From positions 24,648,233 through 24,712,232 of the forward strand of contig NC_044574.1 in assembly GCF_901933205.1 (NCBI RefSeq): a stretch of 64,000 nt of DNA. Direction: 5' to 3'. The stretch comes from Camarhynchus parvulus (taxonomy: Eukaryota > Chordata > Aves > Passeriformes > Thraupidae). The notes beneath the pieces are model-generated. The model saw only the letters and a list, made by a program, of their open reading frames with translations. It searched no databases and was not told the origin of the DNA. Positions within the stretch are counted from its first letter, which is position 1; each line of letters starts with the position of its first letter. Both the position numbers and the translations under genes were made by a program. Shown piece after piece: positions 9,448 through 21,940 of the stretch.

Positions 9448-9452
9448 GTCAC
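9448..9452. repeat. target-site duplication, right copy (GTCAC)
   Basis: Exact match to 2927-2931, directly outside the CA end of the right LTR. Confidence 0.85.
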
Positions 9453-12400
9453 TTGTACAGTTTGGCACAGAACTTTCCAAATGATGCTCAGTGCTGGTAA
9501 ACCCAGGTGATTCACAAGAATGTTTAAAAAATATATTCAGCACTTTACTTCTTGTATTTGTTTCATCCAGTCCACTTCTAAAAGTTAAGAATGTGTTTGC
9601 AGATAAAGTTGGGGATACTAAACATGACACATCTTGAGAATGGTGGAAGAATAGAAAAAATGCACTCTTAAAAGTGATATTAAGAGAACATAGTAATTTT
9701 ATACTAAAAAACTCTTAAACAAAAAATATACAAGCATTGCCAAAGGTGTTCTACATACTGGAAGGGAGGTTTTAGTAATCTTACTAGTTTTCAAATGTGA
9801 AATTCCTAACTGAGAAACATTCACTGGCAATACTTAAATTGATGGAACAGGAACCTTGGGCAAGTAACACTGAAAATATCCTTCATTGTTTGGTTGGATT
9901 TAATCTATATATGGAAAAAAACAACCAAAAACCCCCTCAAATTCCATTTATCGTAAAGATTGCATGTTTGTCCACATGAAATGCGCTATTTTTCATAACA
10001 AGTCCAAAATTATTCAAAACAGAGGTCCTTCCTGAGATAGCTGGAGATGTCTGGCAATAACTTCCCATAATATCATGATTGACCAACCTACAATAAGGAT
10101 TTGCTTAATTTTTGTTTTTATCCCTACCAAAAGTAAAAATAAAGAGAAGGAAGTCTAGTTTTGAAAAGGAGATTAAATATTTGTGAACACATAGAACTGA
10201 AAACCATTCACAGAAGCAAAATTAATCCCAAGAATATTAATGACAGAAAAAAGGATAAAGTTTCTATCTTCATTATGCAAATAGAATAACAGTACTAGAA
10301 CTATTGAAACAATTTATCACATGAGGATATTTTCATGAGAGGGGAAGAAAATCATCATGGCATTATGTGGGCTTTTGCAAGTGACTACAGAGATTCTGTG
10401 ACAATAATAGCAAACAGGGACATAGCTGACTGTTCTACATCAGCCTGGCAGTAATCATGAAAGATTGCTGCACGAATACAGATAATTACACAGGAGAGAC
10501 CTGTGCTGTCTGTAAATAAGGTGGGTAAGCCTATCTCAGGTTTTGAGCTGTATAGATATTCTGTTACATACTAAATATGAATTTTAAGAAATGGAATGGA
10601 AATCAGAAAATATATCCTGACCATTGCATTTATAAAAAGGACATTGTTTTTTCTCCAAGAATAATTTCTAATTGTGTACCTAAACTATAAGCATCTACAA
10701 CATGCTTCTCTAAATAAGCTATAAATATGCAAGAAATAAATCAGTTACCTTTTACTTTTATATTCTTGTCATCTCACATTCAATCTAGAGTAGGGTTATC
10801 ATTAGGATGATAACATTTTTTGCCAAACTGAAGAAAAAAAAAATATTCTTCTAATAATTTACAGGAGACAGTAATGCTGGTCTACAAATTATGCAAATAT
10901 CTTAGATGAACATGCTGGTTACTAGATACATGCAATTTTCTTGGGCAATGGTTTTACCACTTACCATTGCCATAAAATGACAAAATGATTAGGTCATGTC
11001 TCAGTATGCTAAATATCCATGAAGTAAAACAATGCAGAATACATGATGTTAAATGTGGTTTGGTATCACATCAACATTTCCTTGACAAATCCATATCCCT
11101 ATGTTCTTGCTTGCTATAGAGTCAGACATCCCAGAAATGCAAGTGTTCCCTAATACAGGTTCTCCTTTTGCCACTTACATTACTATGTTCTGGTTATAAG
11201 GGATCTATTTCAAATTTAAGTGTTAGGCAATAAGAATAAAGCTGGAAGAGCCTAGGCAATGCCTCCAAATTAATTCTGAAAATTACTGAGCTTCTTCCAA
11301 CATTAGTAAATTCTAAGAAAATATGTCTTTCCTGGATAATAAGAAATCCCCAGGCTGGCTAAGATTAGCCAGCAGCACTGTACACTCATTTTCAAAGGAG
11401 GAAATGTACTAGAGACCTTCACAAAGACCACACTGAAAATAAACAATATAAACTTCCCTGTAAGTCTGTGCTGAATAGATGTTGATATTTTCTTATCTAA
11501 TGCATGTGACAACAGTTAGATTGTATAGTTTCTGGAATTACAAGCTGCTTTCTTCTTGCAAGGCTTTAATGTGAGCTAATCGTTCTCATCTGGAGCAAGT
11601 AGTCAGTATGACACATAAATGGCTAATAAGTGCAAGACTAGGACAAGATGAATGTGCTTGTTGAAATTAGCACTATATCAATCACTAATTCTTGACAAGA
11701 TGTGAAATTGGTAATACTTTTCCAAAGCAGATTTTAAGTGCAAAAAAAAGCATGGCTCTCTAAACTGAGAATTCTCTGGGAACATATCTAGTTCAGCACT
11801 AACCATATATAAAAAATAGAGAGCCCAGCTACAGAAATGGGGGCATTTAGGGCTGAATCACTGGAATGTGTATGTAGGGTGTTGGTTTCTCCAGGTGTGG
11901 ACAGTCACATCTTTTGATACAAAACCAGAGATGATTGGAAAATGACAAATATTGTACTCGTTTGCCTCATCTATGCTCTTGGGTCAGCACTGAATTTCTC
12001 ATTTAGAGTCATTCTAGAAAATCGATCATTTTAAACCAGCACTGCTCACATGGTGGATACCCTGCACTTGAAGTGTTATAAATATATAAATGCTTTCACG
12101 ACATAAACCTTTATAGCACTGCACACTGGGTCTTTAAATATCCTTCACTGTCAATGCAGGTAATTCTTTGAGTCTCGCATGCCCAGCTATGGAATTATAC
12201 AGCAATATTACAATGCAGCAAGAAGTTCAAATTATTCAGTAAAGTTTTCAGGAAGTTTTGATAAAATATGCCTGTTTATTCTAACTTCAACTATATTTTC
12301 TCCTTTTCCTAGCCCCCCTCCTTTTTTGATCACAGAGTCTTGAAATAGTCCTTCATATTATTCCATTTTTCAGATAGTTGCCAATTAGGGATGTTAACAG

Positions 12401-15400
12401 TTGCAGTGACTCAAAACAAAAAAGCTTCAGCAATGGTAAACATAAAATTGTATTTTGGAACCTATATGCTCTCTGGGTCATGAATCTCAACTAAATTTGC
12501 TCTCTTCAGCATCTGATTTTGGAAATCCAGTAAAAAATGCTGTAGCATTTTTAATAATGTTAAGTTATTAATAACTGCAGTATAAAATGTAAGGCATTCT
12601 TAGTTCTGCCTTATAGTAAGTTCTGTCACCTAGGGTAACTATTTAAACTCTAAGAGTTGTTTTTTTTCCTTTTCCCCCATTTTTTTCCTTTAAGGGCTAT
12701 TAAAAAATTACATATAAATATATAAATATATATCTATATATGTACACCTGTGAATTTATTTGAGCTCCTAAACTAGCAAATCTTATGGTTCTTCTCTTAG
12801 AGGAAAGCTGATAGGGTGACGTAATAGTTTTTTTCTACTTTCACATCTATGAATATATGAATAATTTTGTACTTTACTGAGATAACAGGTTTAGTTCATT
12901 AACATAAGTGGGCCGAAATGAGAACACAAGTATAGAGAGGGAACAGGAAATACAGTCAGGATGTCACTCAATGTAAACTGGTGTTGACTGATTGAGGACA
13001 CTGGTCTCAGGAACGCTGGTGCCAGGTAACACAGAAGTTAGCACAGCCTGGGTATATTTGTGAAATAGAATGGATATAACCAATGAGATAACTCAAGACT
13101 TATGGCAGGAGAAGTGAGAGGAAAGTATGTTCTTTTCTATAAGCAGGAATACAGGTGAATAATTCATAACAAATTATATTTTATTTGTTTATTGTATTTG
13201 ATCTATTTTTCTGTGCCATATTTGTCCATATAGAGGCCTTTATTTTCTCCAATGTATTCATCATTCACTGTATTATTTCTCCAAGAAATTTTTACTCTAA
13301 AGATTGTCTGTTAGAAGTTTATTGCAAGCATTAATTATTCAAAATTTGTGCCGTTCAATATATAATCATCAAAATATATCATCTAGTATATTTTTGCTTC
13401 TTTGCTTGATGACTGGTTAAGCATAAGTCTTTGATTTCCTGTGTGAACCACGAATTGGAAACTTGCTTTCCAAGTTTATTATTAAATACCATTTATTTGT
13501 TGCTGTGTCAATAAATTTAAAAAATATTGTAAGACCCATGAACATCTCAAACAAATGGGTGCAGCACTATGTGATATAATTTATCACTGAAGCTACATAT
13601 CTGTGAAGACATTCTATTTGCACTATGGCAAGCTCTGTGTTTATCAAGTTTACTTAGAGAGATGCTTGTCCAATTCTAATGTTACTTTGTTAGAATTCCT
13701 TGGAAGATCGTCAGTAATAAAGGAAATCATATGCATTGGTCATTTGACTTGTTTTACCTCTGTTACTGACCAAAACAGGAATTTTCTCAGGGTGAAGAAG
13801 TCCTGCATTAGCAGCACATGACAAGCAATCCTTTAAACTCTATCCCATCCTATTCCCTAATACACATTGTTTTGTGCCAAAGCCTATTTTCCCTTACTTA
13901 TAAGAAATTTAAACAGAAATTCTGACTGAAATTTCTGAAGGCAATTTTTGTCTGAAATTTTTAACAACTGGCAGAGAAATAGACTGTAAGTCTTTATGGA
14001 AGAAAAGTAAGTAGAAGAGAAGCATCACAGCTACCTATGCTGGTAGACTTAAAAATCACCAGAATTAAATGTTTTGCTTTCATGTTATCTCATGATATTC
14101 TTCTAAAATGCTTCTTGTGAAACAGCTTGATTTCCATGACTTCTGCCATTTCCATCAATATTTTGACAGTGCATTTTAGTTGTATCATGTAAGTGATAAC
14201 CCAAATTGAAGTTAACCCAAAGGTTTTCTATGCCAAGTCATTTTCTGAAGTCATACTTCAAAACTGCACATGCCAGGTTCTTACTTCAGCATTTATTCTG
14301 TGCCAGCTCCTCAGCACTGCTGGATTTCAACAAGGAGCTGGGAAAAGCTTTGTGTTGGTGGCCTCTTTCCTCTCACTGCTGAATAGTCACTAGGTGTGGG
14401 ACCAGGCTCGCTGGCAAAGAGTGAAAAGTTGTATTGCATTTGAGATAATATGTAATTAACCGATGTTTGAGGATCAAATTGGGATAACTGCATCTCCTCT
14501 GGCATTCCATTTTTATTAACATGCAGCAGGACTGGATATAGATGTTGATTTCTTGAATAGTCTAAGGTTCTTTTTGGACAAATGATGAAGAAAATGGCTG
14601 ATGGCTTTGACAATATTTGGTGGCAAATGCTGCTTGAGGGCATCTATTTAATCTTTCTGTTAAGACAATTGAAAATACAACTGTATTTTTATATGCCCAC
14701 ACATTGAAAACCTAGGAAGGGAGTGTTCTGAGGAAGAAGCTGCCATTAATGGCATTTAGCACTAAAATTAGTACTAAAAGTCTTTGTCTGTCATGGCATA
14801 TTCTATTACCATACTTATCATCTCCAGTAGCAAAGCAAAATGAGGAAAAATTCCTGGTTTGGTGAGAGATCAGTCATCCTTTCCCTGGGGCTTGATTTTT
14901 AAGATACTTTTTATGAGTTTGAGAGAATCTGGTTTTATATTCAAAGTCACTGAAGTTCCTTATCATGTATACTTATCAGTGTAACCCTGAGTAATCTTGT
15001 TGCAATCAGTTGCATAAATTATGTACACAGAATTTTTCCCAGGCAGGTCTAACTGTAGCTATATTATAACAGGAAGAAATCAGTCCCACAGTAACAGTAA
15101 CACTCATCCTGGAGCAATGCACCAACTTCAGAAAGTCAGCTCAGCCTAAACATTGTTTCTCTGAGTCATCTCAGTTGTGAACAAGCTGTCAGAAGTGGAA
15201 AGAACCGAAAATTTTTCCATCATTTAAAAAATACATTACACATTGAATAAAATATTTTTATTCTATATCCTTTAAATTCTGTATGAAACCCATGCATTCA
15301 AGGTAAGTATATTATAGAAGCATGCTAATTCTAATTAACCTTGCCACACATAATTTATTAAGCCTAAAAAGCATTGTAATTAAAAGTGGTTTTAGACTAT

Positions 15401-15500
15401 CCAGGAATCCACTTACTGTAAGGACTGATGGACCTATATAAAAAACTTGAAAAATTGAAGAAATGTGACACACAGAGAACACTGAGAAGGAAAAATACTG
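9453..15500. other. AT-rich single-copy stretch
   Basis: No gene, recognisable repeat or structured RNA is supported. The open frames are short and random-looking. There is low-complexity A/T sequence near 12690-12750. This looks like intergenic or intronic DNA. Confidence 0.6.
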
Positions 15501-15502
15501 GG

Positions 15503-15620
15503 ATTTTTGTTGTTGTTGTTCTTGCTGTTGTTTTTGGGGTTTTTTTTGTTTTGTTTTGTTTTTTGGGGGTTTTTTGGGGTTTTTTATTGTTTTTTTGTTT
15601 GTTTGGTTGGTTTTTTTTCT
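15503..15620. repeat. GT-rich low-complexity tract
   Basis: Long T runs alternate with G runs of four to five (for example 15536-15539 and 15565-15569). With three G4-5 runs and nearby GG pairs it could form a G-quadruplex on the plus strand. The 64-codon and 126-codon frames crossing it come only from composition. Confidence 0.85.
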
Positions 15621-15914
15621 GATATTGGAAGAAAAACCAAGAGCTGAAAAAATATAGAGTAGGTTTTGTTTCTTCACGTCCTCTTTTTTCATCTATATAA
15701 ACCTTCTACCTCTGGGGCACCATAATCCTCATCCTTCCTGCTCCTCTGATCTTAGGTTTTTTCCTCATTCAGGTGCTCCCTGTGGCCGAGGGCTTGGTGG
15801 AGGGCTGCTGGAATCCCTGTGAGCTGCAGCCAGCCCTGGCTTCCTGCTGCTGCTGCTGTGGGAAGCACCATGGGTTCAACAGTGCTGGAACCCCCAGGCA
15901 TCCAGAGAGACTCC

Positions 15915-15986
15915 TTGTGTTGTGTTGTGTTGTGTTGTGTTGTGTTGTGTTGTGTTGTGTTGTGTTGTGTTGTGTTGTTGTGTTGG
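15915..15986. repeat. (TTGTG)n microsatellite
   Basis: Twelve perfect TTGTG units run from 15915 to 15974, followed by an interrupted tail (TTG, TTGTG, TTGG). Perfect pentamers of this length are usually length-variable between individuals. Reading frames through it encode meaningless CCVVL or NTTQH repeats. Confidence 0.97.
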
Positions 15987-16084
15987 CAAAGCAAGTATGT
16001 CTCACTGATTTAGGCTCAGTGCTTGGTGCTTGCCACAAAAAGGGGTCTTGTGTCCTTTCTGTTGATACTATTTGGAGTTAGGAT

Positions 16085-17560
16085 TACTCTACAGCATTGA
16101 AAATAGCTCTTCATGAGCTGTATTGTGCAATTCTTTTATGCATTCCTTTGCCCAAGGATCAAAGAAAGCACCTTTAACTGTGTGTTACAGGTCTAAAAGC
16201 ATTATTACTGTCTTCGTGAACACCAGTACAAGCTTCCAATGAAACAGTTTTAACTTATGAGTAACGCATATACAAAATTAACATCCCAAGTTTTTTAAAC
16301 GGCTGGTCTGAGCTGCCATAGGATTTTAACAGACAGCAGCCTCTTTGATAACCCTGTGTATTCAGATCCTTTTTTCCTCTTTTCTTCTCAGTTTCAAACA
16401 CTGCAGCTCTTTAGTCCCTTGCTAAGTCTCCCACATCACATTTTCCATGATTCCTCACATCACTTATGCAGTTTCTGCCTTCACCATCCCCCTATTGTTG
16501 TGCTGCAGTCATTGGGCCTTGCTTTCTTGCTGGTCATCTCTGTGAAGCCTTTCCCTTTCAACTGTCACTTTTGGAACTCTTCTCCACTTGGAGTTAGGGC
16601 TTTTTTCACTCCAGTGTCTGTTTTGCTCTCAGGGAAGACAGTTCTTTCATCTCTGTCGTCCAGTCAGCTCCCCACTTGAAAGAGCAGTCTCAGTTCTCAC
16701 TCCTACAAAGTCTTTTGAAGGAACAAGTTCAAACAATGACCTTCCATGCCCTGCTGTTGGGCCAATCTCTTTCCCAGACACCTGGATGCTTTTCTTCTTC
16801 CTGTATGCTGATTTTATCCACAGAATATTTCTCTCTTCTTCCACTGACTGATTCAGCTGATGCCCACCTCCCAACACCCTGACTGTTCAACCTGCCAGTC
16901 TCAAGAGCACATAACCACAGTTTCACTGACACAAATTGGTTAAATGTTTATGAAAAATCATAGCAGCTATTACTTAATGACCCCTGTAGCTTGCTAAACA
17001 ACAGAAGATAATTTGTGCCAAATTTTTCAATTATAGAAAATAATAAACATCAACATGTAAAATCATGTTGTAATCACACCAGAAAACAGATGCTTGTTTC
17101 AAGACTTGTTTCTGAGGCAGAGGTATTGTCTGCTTCAAATTAATCCAGTGTGTGTCATAGAGTATGTTCCCTTAAACTTTAATGAAACCCCTAAAATCTA
17201 GAATAAAACCTGTGATGATCATTAATCAGAAATAGCCTAAGAAGTTTTGCTGCAGGAATGCTATAACTTACTTTAACAAGTGTTTTCAGCTCTGCTTCAC
17301 AAAAATAATATTTTGGGGGGGTTAAGTGCTTAGCATATGTGTGTGGAACACATAAAATATTTTACTTATTTCTCTAAAACTTCAGTATCTCTGTCAGTCA
17401 CAACTAAAAACTAACAGATTTTAAATTTATTAATTTTATATTATTATATATTTTTCAACAATGAACAAAAATGTAAGAAAAGTGTGCGAAAGAAAATGTA
17501 AAATAATAAGTAATCAAAATCACACTTCAAAGTGATCTAAAAAATTCAAAAATGGTCCAA
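16085..17560. other. non-coding stretch with pyrimidine-rich segment
   Basis: 16350-16700 is C/T-rich and open for up to 107 codons on the plus strand, encoding a Ser/Leu/Phe/His-rich sequence typical of translated pyrimidine tracts. I see no gene. The rest is AT-rich. Confidence 0.5.
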
Positions 17561-17562
17561 AT

Positions 17563-17945
17563 TACAGAATCACAGAATCATTAGGGTTGAAGGACACCTC
17601 CAGATATGATCTAACCCCCTGACAAGACAGGGTCACCTGAAGCAGGTGGCACAGGAATGTGTCCAGGTGGGTTTAGAATGTCTCCAGAAAGGGAGACTCC
17701 ATGACTTCGCTGGACAGCCTGTTCCTGTGCTCTGCCACCCTCAAAGTAAAAAAGTTCTTCCTCATGTTGAAGTGAAATTTCTTGTGTTTTAGTTTATGGC
17801 CATTACTCCTTGTGCTGTTGCTGGGCACCACTGAAGATTTCCTGTCAGCATCCTCTTGGCACCCAGCTGTGAGATATTTGTATGCATTAATGAGATCCCC
17901 TCTCAACCTCTCCAATAACCAAATCAGTCACCTTGATCTGGAAAC
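17563..17945 (-). mobile_element. CR1 LINE 3' fragment
   Basis: The low-coordinate end carries ACAGAATCACAGAATCATT, the reverse complement of the CR1 3' tail repeat. It is followed by reverse-strand CR1 3'-UTR and ORF2-end sequence: GACAGGGTCACCTGAAGCAGGT, GGAGACTCCATGACTTC, then GAGATCCCCTCTCAACCTC. CR1 is the dominant LINE of birds, usually 5'-truncated and without target duplications. Both open frames here are by-products of the repeat. Confidence 0.88.
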
Positions 17946-18963
17946 TGTGTTAGTAATCTCACAGCCAAAGGTCTTTCTCCTATTCTTTCACTGAACAGGA
18001 CTGAAAATATGAGGCTCTTAACTATGAAAAATGGTAGGAGGACACCTGGGGTGTATTTATCTTTTTTCACTTTTACAAACCCTAAAAAAAACCCTTTACA
18101 CTGGGATTACCATTGTTAAGAGGAAGAAAGGTATGTTGCATATACAAATGAGAGACTGACTTCTGGGCTAATATGAGTTGAATTGCAAATGAGAAATTTG
18201 AAGTACTTCAGTAAGAAAGGCTCTCTTAAACTAATGGTGAGAAAAGTTTTGTTTCAACAGCACTAAATTGTCTAATTCTTCCACCTTTTCCTTTTACACA
18301 TTCAAATGAAAACAATTGAACTTTTGAAAGATCTTTTCTTTCAAACATGAAAATAGAGTATTCTGCTTATTCCAGAAATTTATTCTTGTTTAAAAGTAAA
18401 TTTTAGCAAAATGTACATGTTTGCACAGCACTTCCATGGAAAACTTCTTCTAAATGTGAATGTGTTATGTTTTTCCTTATTCTAATGAGAAAATTTCTCC
18501 AGACTTGAAAAGGTACTTAGTCCTTCAGACTACTCAGAAAAGGTAATCTAACATTAAAACCAGTAGGGTCAGTCTAACTTCAATTTCTTCCATGCTAAAT
18601 CCAAACTAATGTAATCCAGGGTCCTGAATATAATGAAGTGTACGGCAGGGCTAAATCCTAAAGATTAACCCACGATGAATGTTGTTCTTGGACAAAAATA
18701 AGATTTTTTCAAGATAAGCTTACAAACAAATTACTTTATATTTTATATTCAGAGGTGTATGTGCACAGAATTATAATACTGTCATGAGCAGGGGGTCCAC
18801 AAGCATTATATTGAGGGGGAAAAAGGATAAATTAATACACAAAATCTAAAATATTTTAAAAGTGCAAGTATGTCTGCAGAATTTTTTTCTCCAGAAGTAC
18901 AATTTGTTTTTTCATTTACTCAAAGGTTGCTCATGCTAAACTTCCTTCCTCCTGTTAATTCTA

Positions 18964-18996
18964 TCCACATTCAGAACATGTGTCCACATTCAGAAC
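18964..18996. repeat. 19-bp tandem duplication
   Basis: TCCACATTCAGAACATGTG is followed directly by a second copy of its first 14 bases. This is a small slippage-type duplication. Confidence 0.85.
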
Positions 18997-19458
18997 TGGT
19001 TCTGCTATGTAAGAATCAGTTTTACATTGAATTATAAACAGAACTGAAAGTGTAGGAAAATCTCTTTTCAAATTAAAAGCAACTTAAATTATCAAAACAT
19101 ATTGTGATGTCATTGTATATTTGATAGAAAATAAATGTCAGTTTGTCTTAGTGTATTTTTTGTGAGATTTCTTGCCATTAAACCTGAATATGTGTTTAGG
19201 TTGTGAGTCAATTTTTTAGTACAAATTATGACTAGATAAATGAAGTCAAATAATACTGATTAAAAAATTTTGAAGACATTGTTTGTGTTTTTAAATGAAC
19301 TTGTTAAAATCATTAAAAACTTATCCTGCTTTTTAATAATGAACATATATTTTAGGACATACACTGGTGCCTTTGAATCATTTCCTTTCCAGACCCCTAC
19401 ATTTCCAATACTTTAAAATTAAAGTTACATCTCATTGTACTCATGATGGCAGACAACT

Positions 19459-19475
19459 GGGGGGGTGGGGGGGGG
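19459..19475. repeat. poly-G run
   Basis: Seven G, one T, then nine G. Such tracts can form G-quadruplex or be miscalled, so the exact length is unreliable. Confidence 0.9.
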
Positions 19476-21889
19476 ATCCAAATGTCATATTTTACATTGA
19501 CCTATTATTATTAAAAATAATAATTACATTATATAATTTATTTCAAAATATTGATGTGACAATTATACAAAAGTGATTAGGCCATGGGGTTTTCCCTTCT
19601 ATAGGGTTCTGTCATTAATTTTATCTACCATTTCCTGAGGCAATATTCAAGGAAATACTTGGCTAATGGAGGAGACTGGGGATGCTTATACCATGCATTA
19701 TACCCACACACTGTTTTATGAAGTCTTGAGGAGAAGTCAGGAAAGTCTTTGGCAGAGATGGGAAGAGTTTCTTGGAGCACAATATGTATATCAAATGACA
19801 TTGCTGAAGTGAGTTTACCTGCTGTGTGGCAATTTAAAAGTGATGCCTGGAGCCTGAAACCGGGCTGGATGTGAGGGTCTGGGCAGGGAGCACTGGAGAG
19901 GGGCAGGGTAGGGGCTGAGCAAGGGCTTTGAGTGGGGACATGAGAGAGGACACTGTCCTGAGAGGAAGGATGTGGGACAAGGAGAAGAGCAGGAGAAGGT
20001 GCAAGGGGAAAGAAGAATTAACAGTAGAAGAAGTGGAACAAAGTATCCTTCTCTGCAGATATTAGGAATATGTCCTGGTCTCTCACTTAGATGAGTTGTG
20101 CCAAGGAGCTGATGGAACTGCAAAGGAAAAAGCAAGAAAAGCTCTTCCCTTGATTGTAGTCCCCTAGGCCCATCAGTTCCTCCCTCATCACTCACTTTCA
20201 CTTGAATGTCACTTTTCTTTAGTCCACTTTCCCACAATGTCAGAGGTGTTCTATGGGCTCTGGACAAGTCCATCAGGCAATGATTGAAAGGGAAGAAGCT
20301 TTGTCACATGCACCTGCTCATGACAGTAACACTGTCCTTCCCATGTAGCACTCACTACTTAAAAATCCCCTGAGTCAAGAAATTTATTTTATCGTACAGG
20401 TGGTCGATGCAAAACAAACATAGAAGCCAGCTCGATTTTGCTGCTCAGACCCTACACTCACTTCAGGAAATGACACCAATTTATTGCTGAAAGGTGTGGT
20501 TCAATGTCCTTGTCCCTTTGCTAGGGTACAGACTTGCAACATAGCTTTGTATCCACAACACACCGCAAAGATGGTGTGATAGTACACAATGGATTTCTAT
20601 ACTGCTACAGAAATGGCAACTGAACTGCCAATACCTTTCACCAAATCAATTCATGGTCGTTGGGCCGGATTTTCCTTTCTTTCCATCTACTTTATAGGCT
20701 CTCAGTAGTGTCTGAATCCTGTGAGTGTCTCAAGAACAGCAAGCAACAGCCAGCAACCCAGGGAAGGCCTCAGGTGAGGATTGATTCTGAGGTCATCAAG
20801 AATGACCCCTCTTATCCTCAACACTAAAAGAAATGACCTGTGGAGATGGAAAGAGACCAGGCCTTATTTTTTCAAGGTAAGATGAATGCCTAACTTCATT
20901 GGATGCTTTCAGGAACAGCAGAAATGAATGAGTAGAGTACTTGTAAGTGCTGTAAGGCACCATACCTCTTATTGAACAACTGTATTAGAAATTATGAGAA
21001 AATCAGTGGCTCTCTGATTTCCACAGTGGAGGGAGGGAGTGCAAGTTCTACATACTCTGTAACAAAGATTTCTGAGGTAGACATGACCTTGCCTCAAAAA
21101 ATGAAGTGTGTTATTAGAGATAACTAATAGGGGAAGGGGGAAGGATAGTTCATATAAACATTCCAAGCCTTTGATCAGAGCCACATATTGCAATGTGCTT
21201 GTTACCCGCACCTGTGCCTGTGCTGGGGGAGTGGCTGCCGCAAATACTCACAATTTTCATCTCAGACGCAAATGGTGGTTGCAGTCTCACAAGAATGTGC
21301 AGTTGGTAGCTGTTTATTAAAACACCTGTCTTGGAGTGGCATGCTTGCAGCTAACAAGTCTGAGTCTAATTTTGCATGTCTCTGAAAAAAGTTAAACAGC
21401 AATAAAAGCTTGCTCAGATGATGGAACACAGAAATGAGGTACCCTCACAAAAGAATACTATGAACAATATGAAAGAGAATAATAACAATAAAAAAAGCAG
21501 ATATAATTTGTTTGGGTTTTTTTTAGGAGTCTGGCACAGAACCTTACCCAGAGGGAAAGCTCTCTATCACCAATAAAACTGGTCATTTCTGTGCCATGAA
21601 AATACCTTTGCATTACTTGTGTATTTGAAACAGTCTTTAGTGTATTTGGATTTATTTCCAGTTTTATCTTTCTCTGTCATGCTAGTCACTTGAGCACAAA
21701 AATAAGAACTTTTGTAAAGATTTTACCTCATTTATTTTGTAGTTCCATCCATCCACGGGTTTCTTTTCCCCTCTGCCAAATTTTCTATTACAGTGAATAA
21801 CTTTTCTTTGTTCTACCATGTAAGTAGGTTGTAAAAACACTCTGAATTTACATAAGTAGTGTATTGTCTATATAGAAGATCTATATCTA

Positions 21890-21940
21890 TTTAATGTATG
21901 CAAATGTGTATTTTATACACACATATTTGTATACATTAAA
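21890..21940. repeat. imperfect inverted repeat, AT-rich hairpin
   Basis: Arms at 21890-21910 and 21916-21940 pair over 20 Watson-Crick bases plus one G-T, with a four-base bulge (ACAT) on the right arm and a five-base loop. The outer ten bases, TTTAATGTAT and ATACATTAAA, pair perfectly. AT-rich palindromes of this kind arise easily by chance or replication slippage. Confidence 0.75.

Larger units (their letters stand above)
2927..9452 (-). mobile_element. near full-length env-less ERVL-like endogenous retrovirus
   Basis: This is a complete provirus on the minus strand, about 6.5 kb between direct repeats. Seen in the sequence: LTRs at 2932-3606 and 8772-9447 that differ by a single T; GTCAC on both outer sides (2927-2931 and 9448-9452); a primer-binding site beside the 5' LTR; a polypurine tract beside the 3' LTR; and gag, pro, RT, RNase H and integrase blocks in retroviral order. 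No env-like region lies between integrase and the 3' LTR, so spread inside the germline rather than by infection is likely. A 5-bp duplication and missing env fit class III (ERVL) elements. The coding frames are interrupted many times, so the copy as written is defective. No dUTPase domain, which mammalian ERVL often carry, was seen. Confidence 0.93.

Noticed and set aside
15752..16081. ORFs with NTTQH and CCVVL repeats
   Set aside because: They are translations of the (TTGTG)n microsatellite.
19815..20273. 152-codon minus-strand ORF rich in Ser, Pro and Leu
   Set aside because: It follows a purine/pyrimidine-asymmetric tract, with no splice context or motif.
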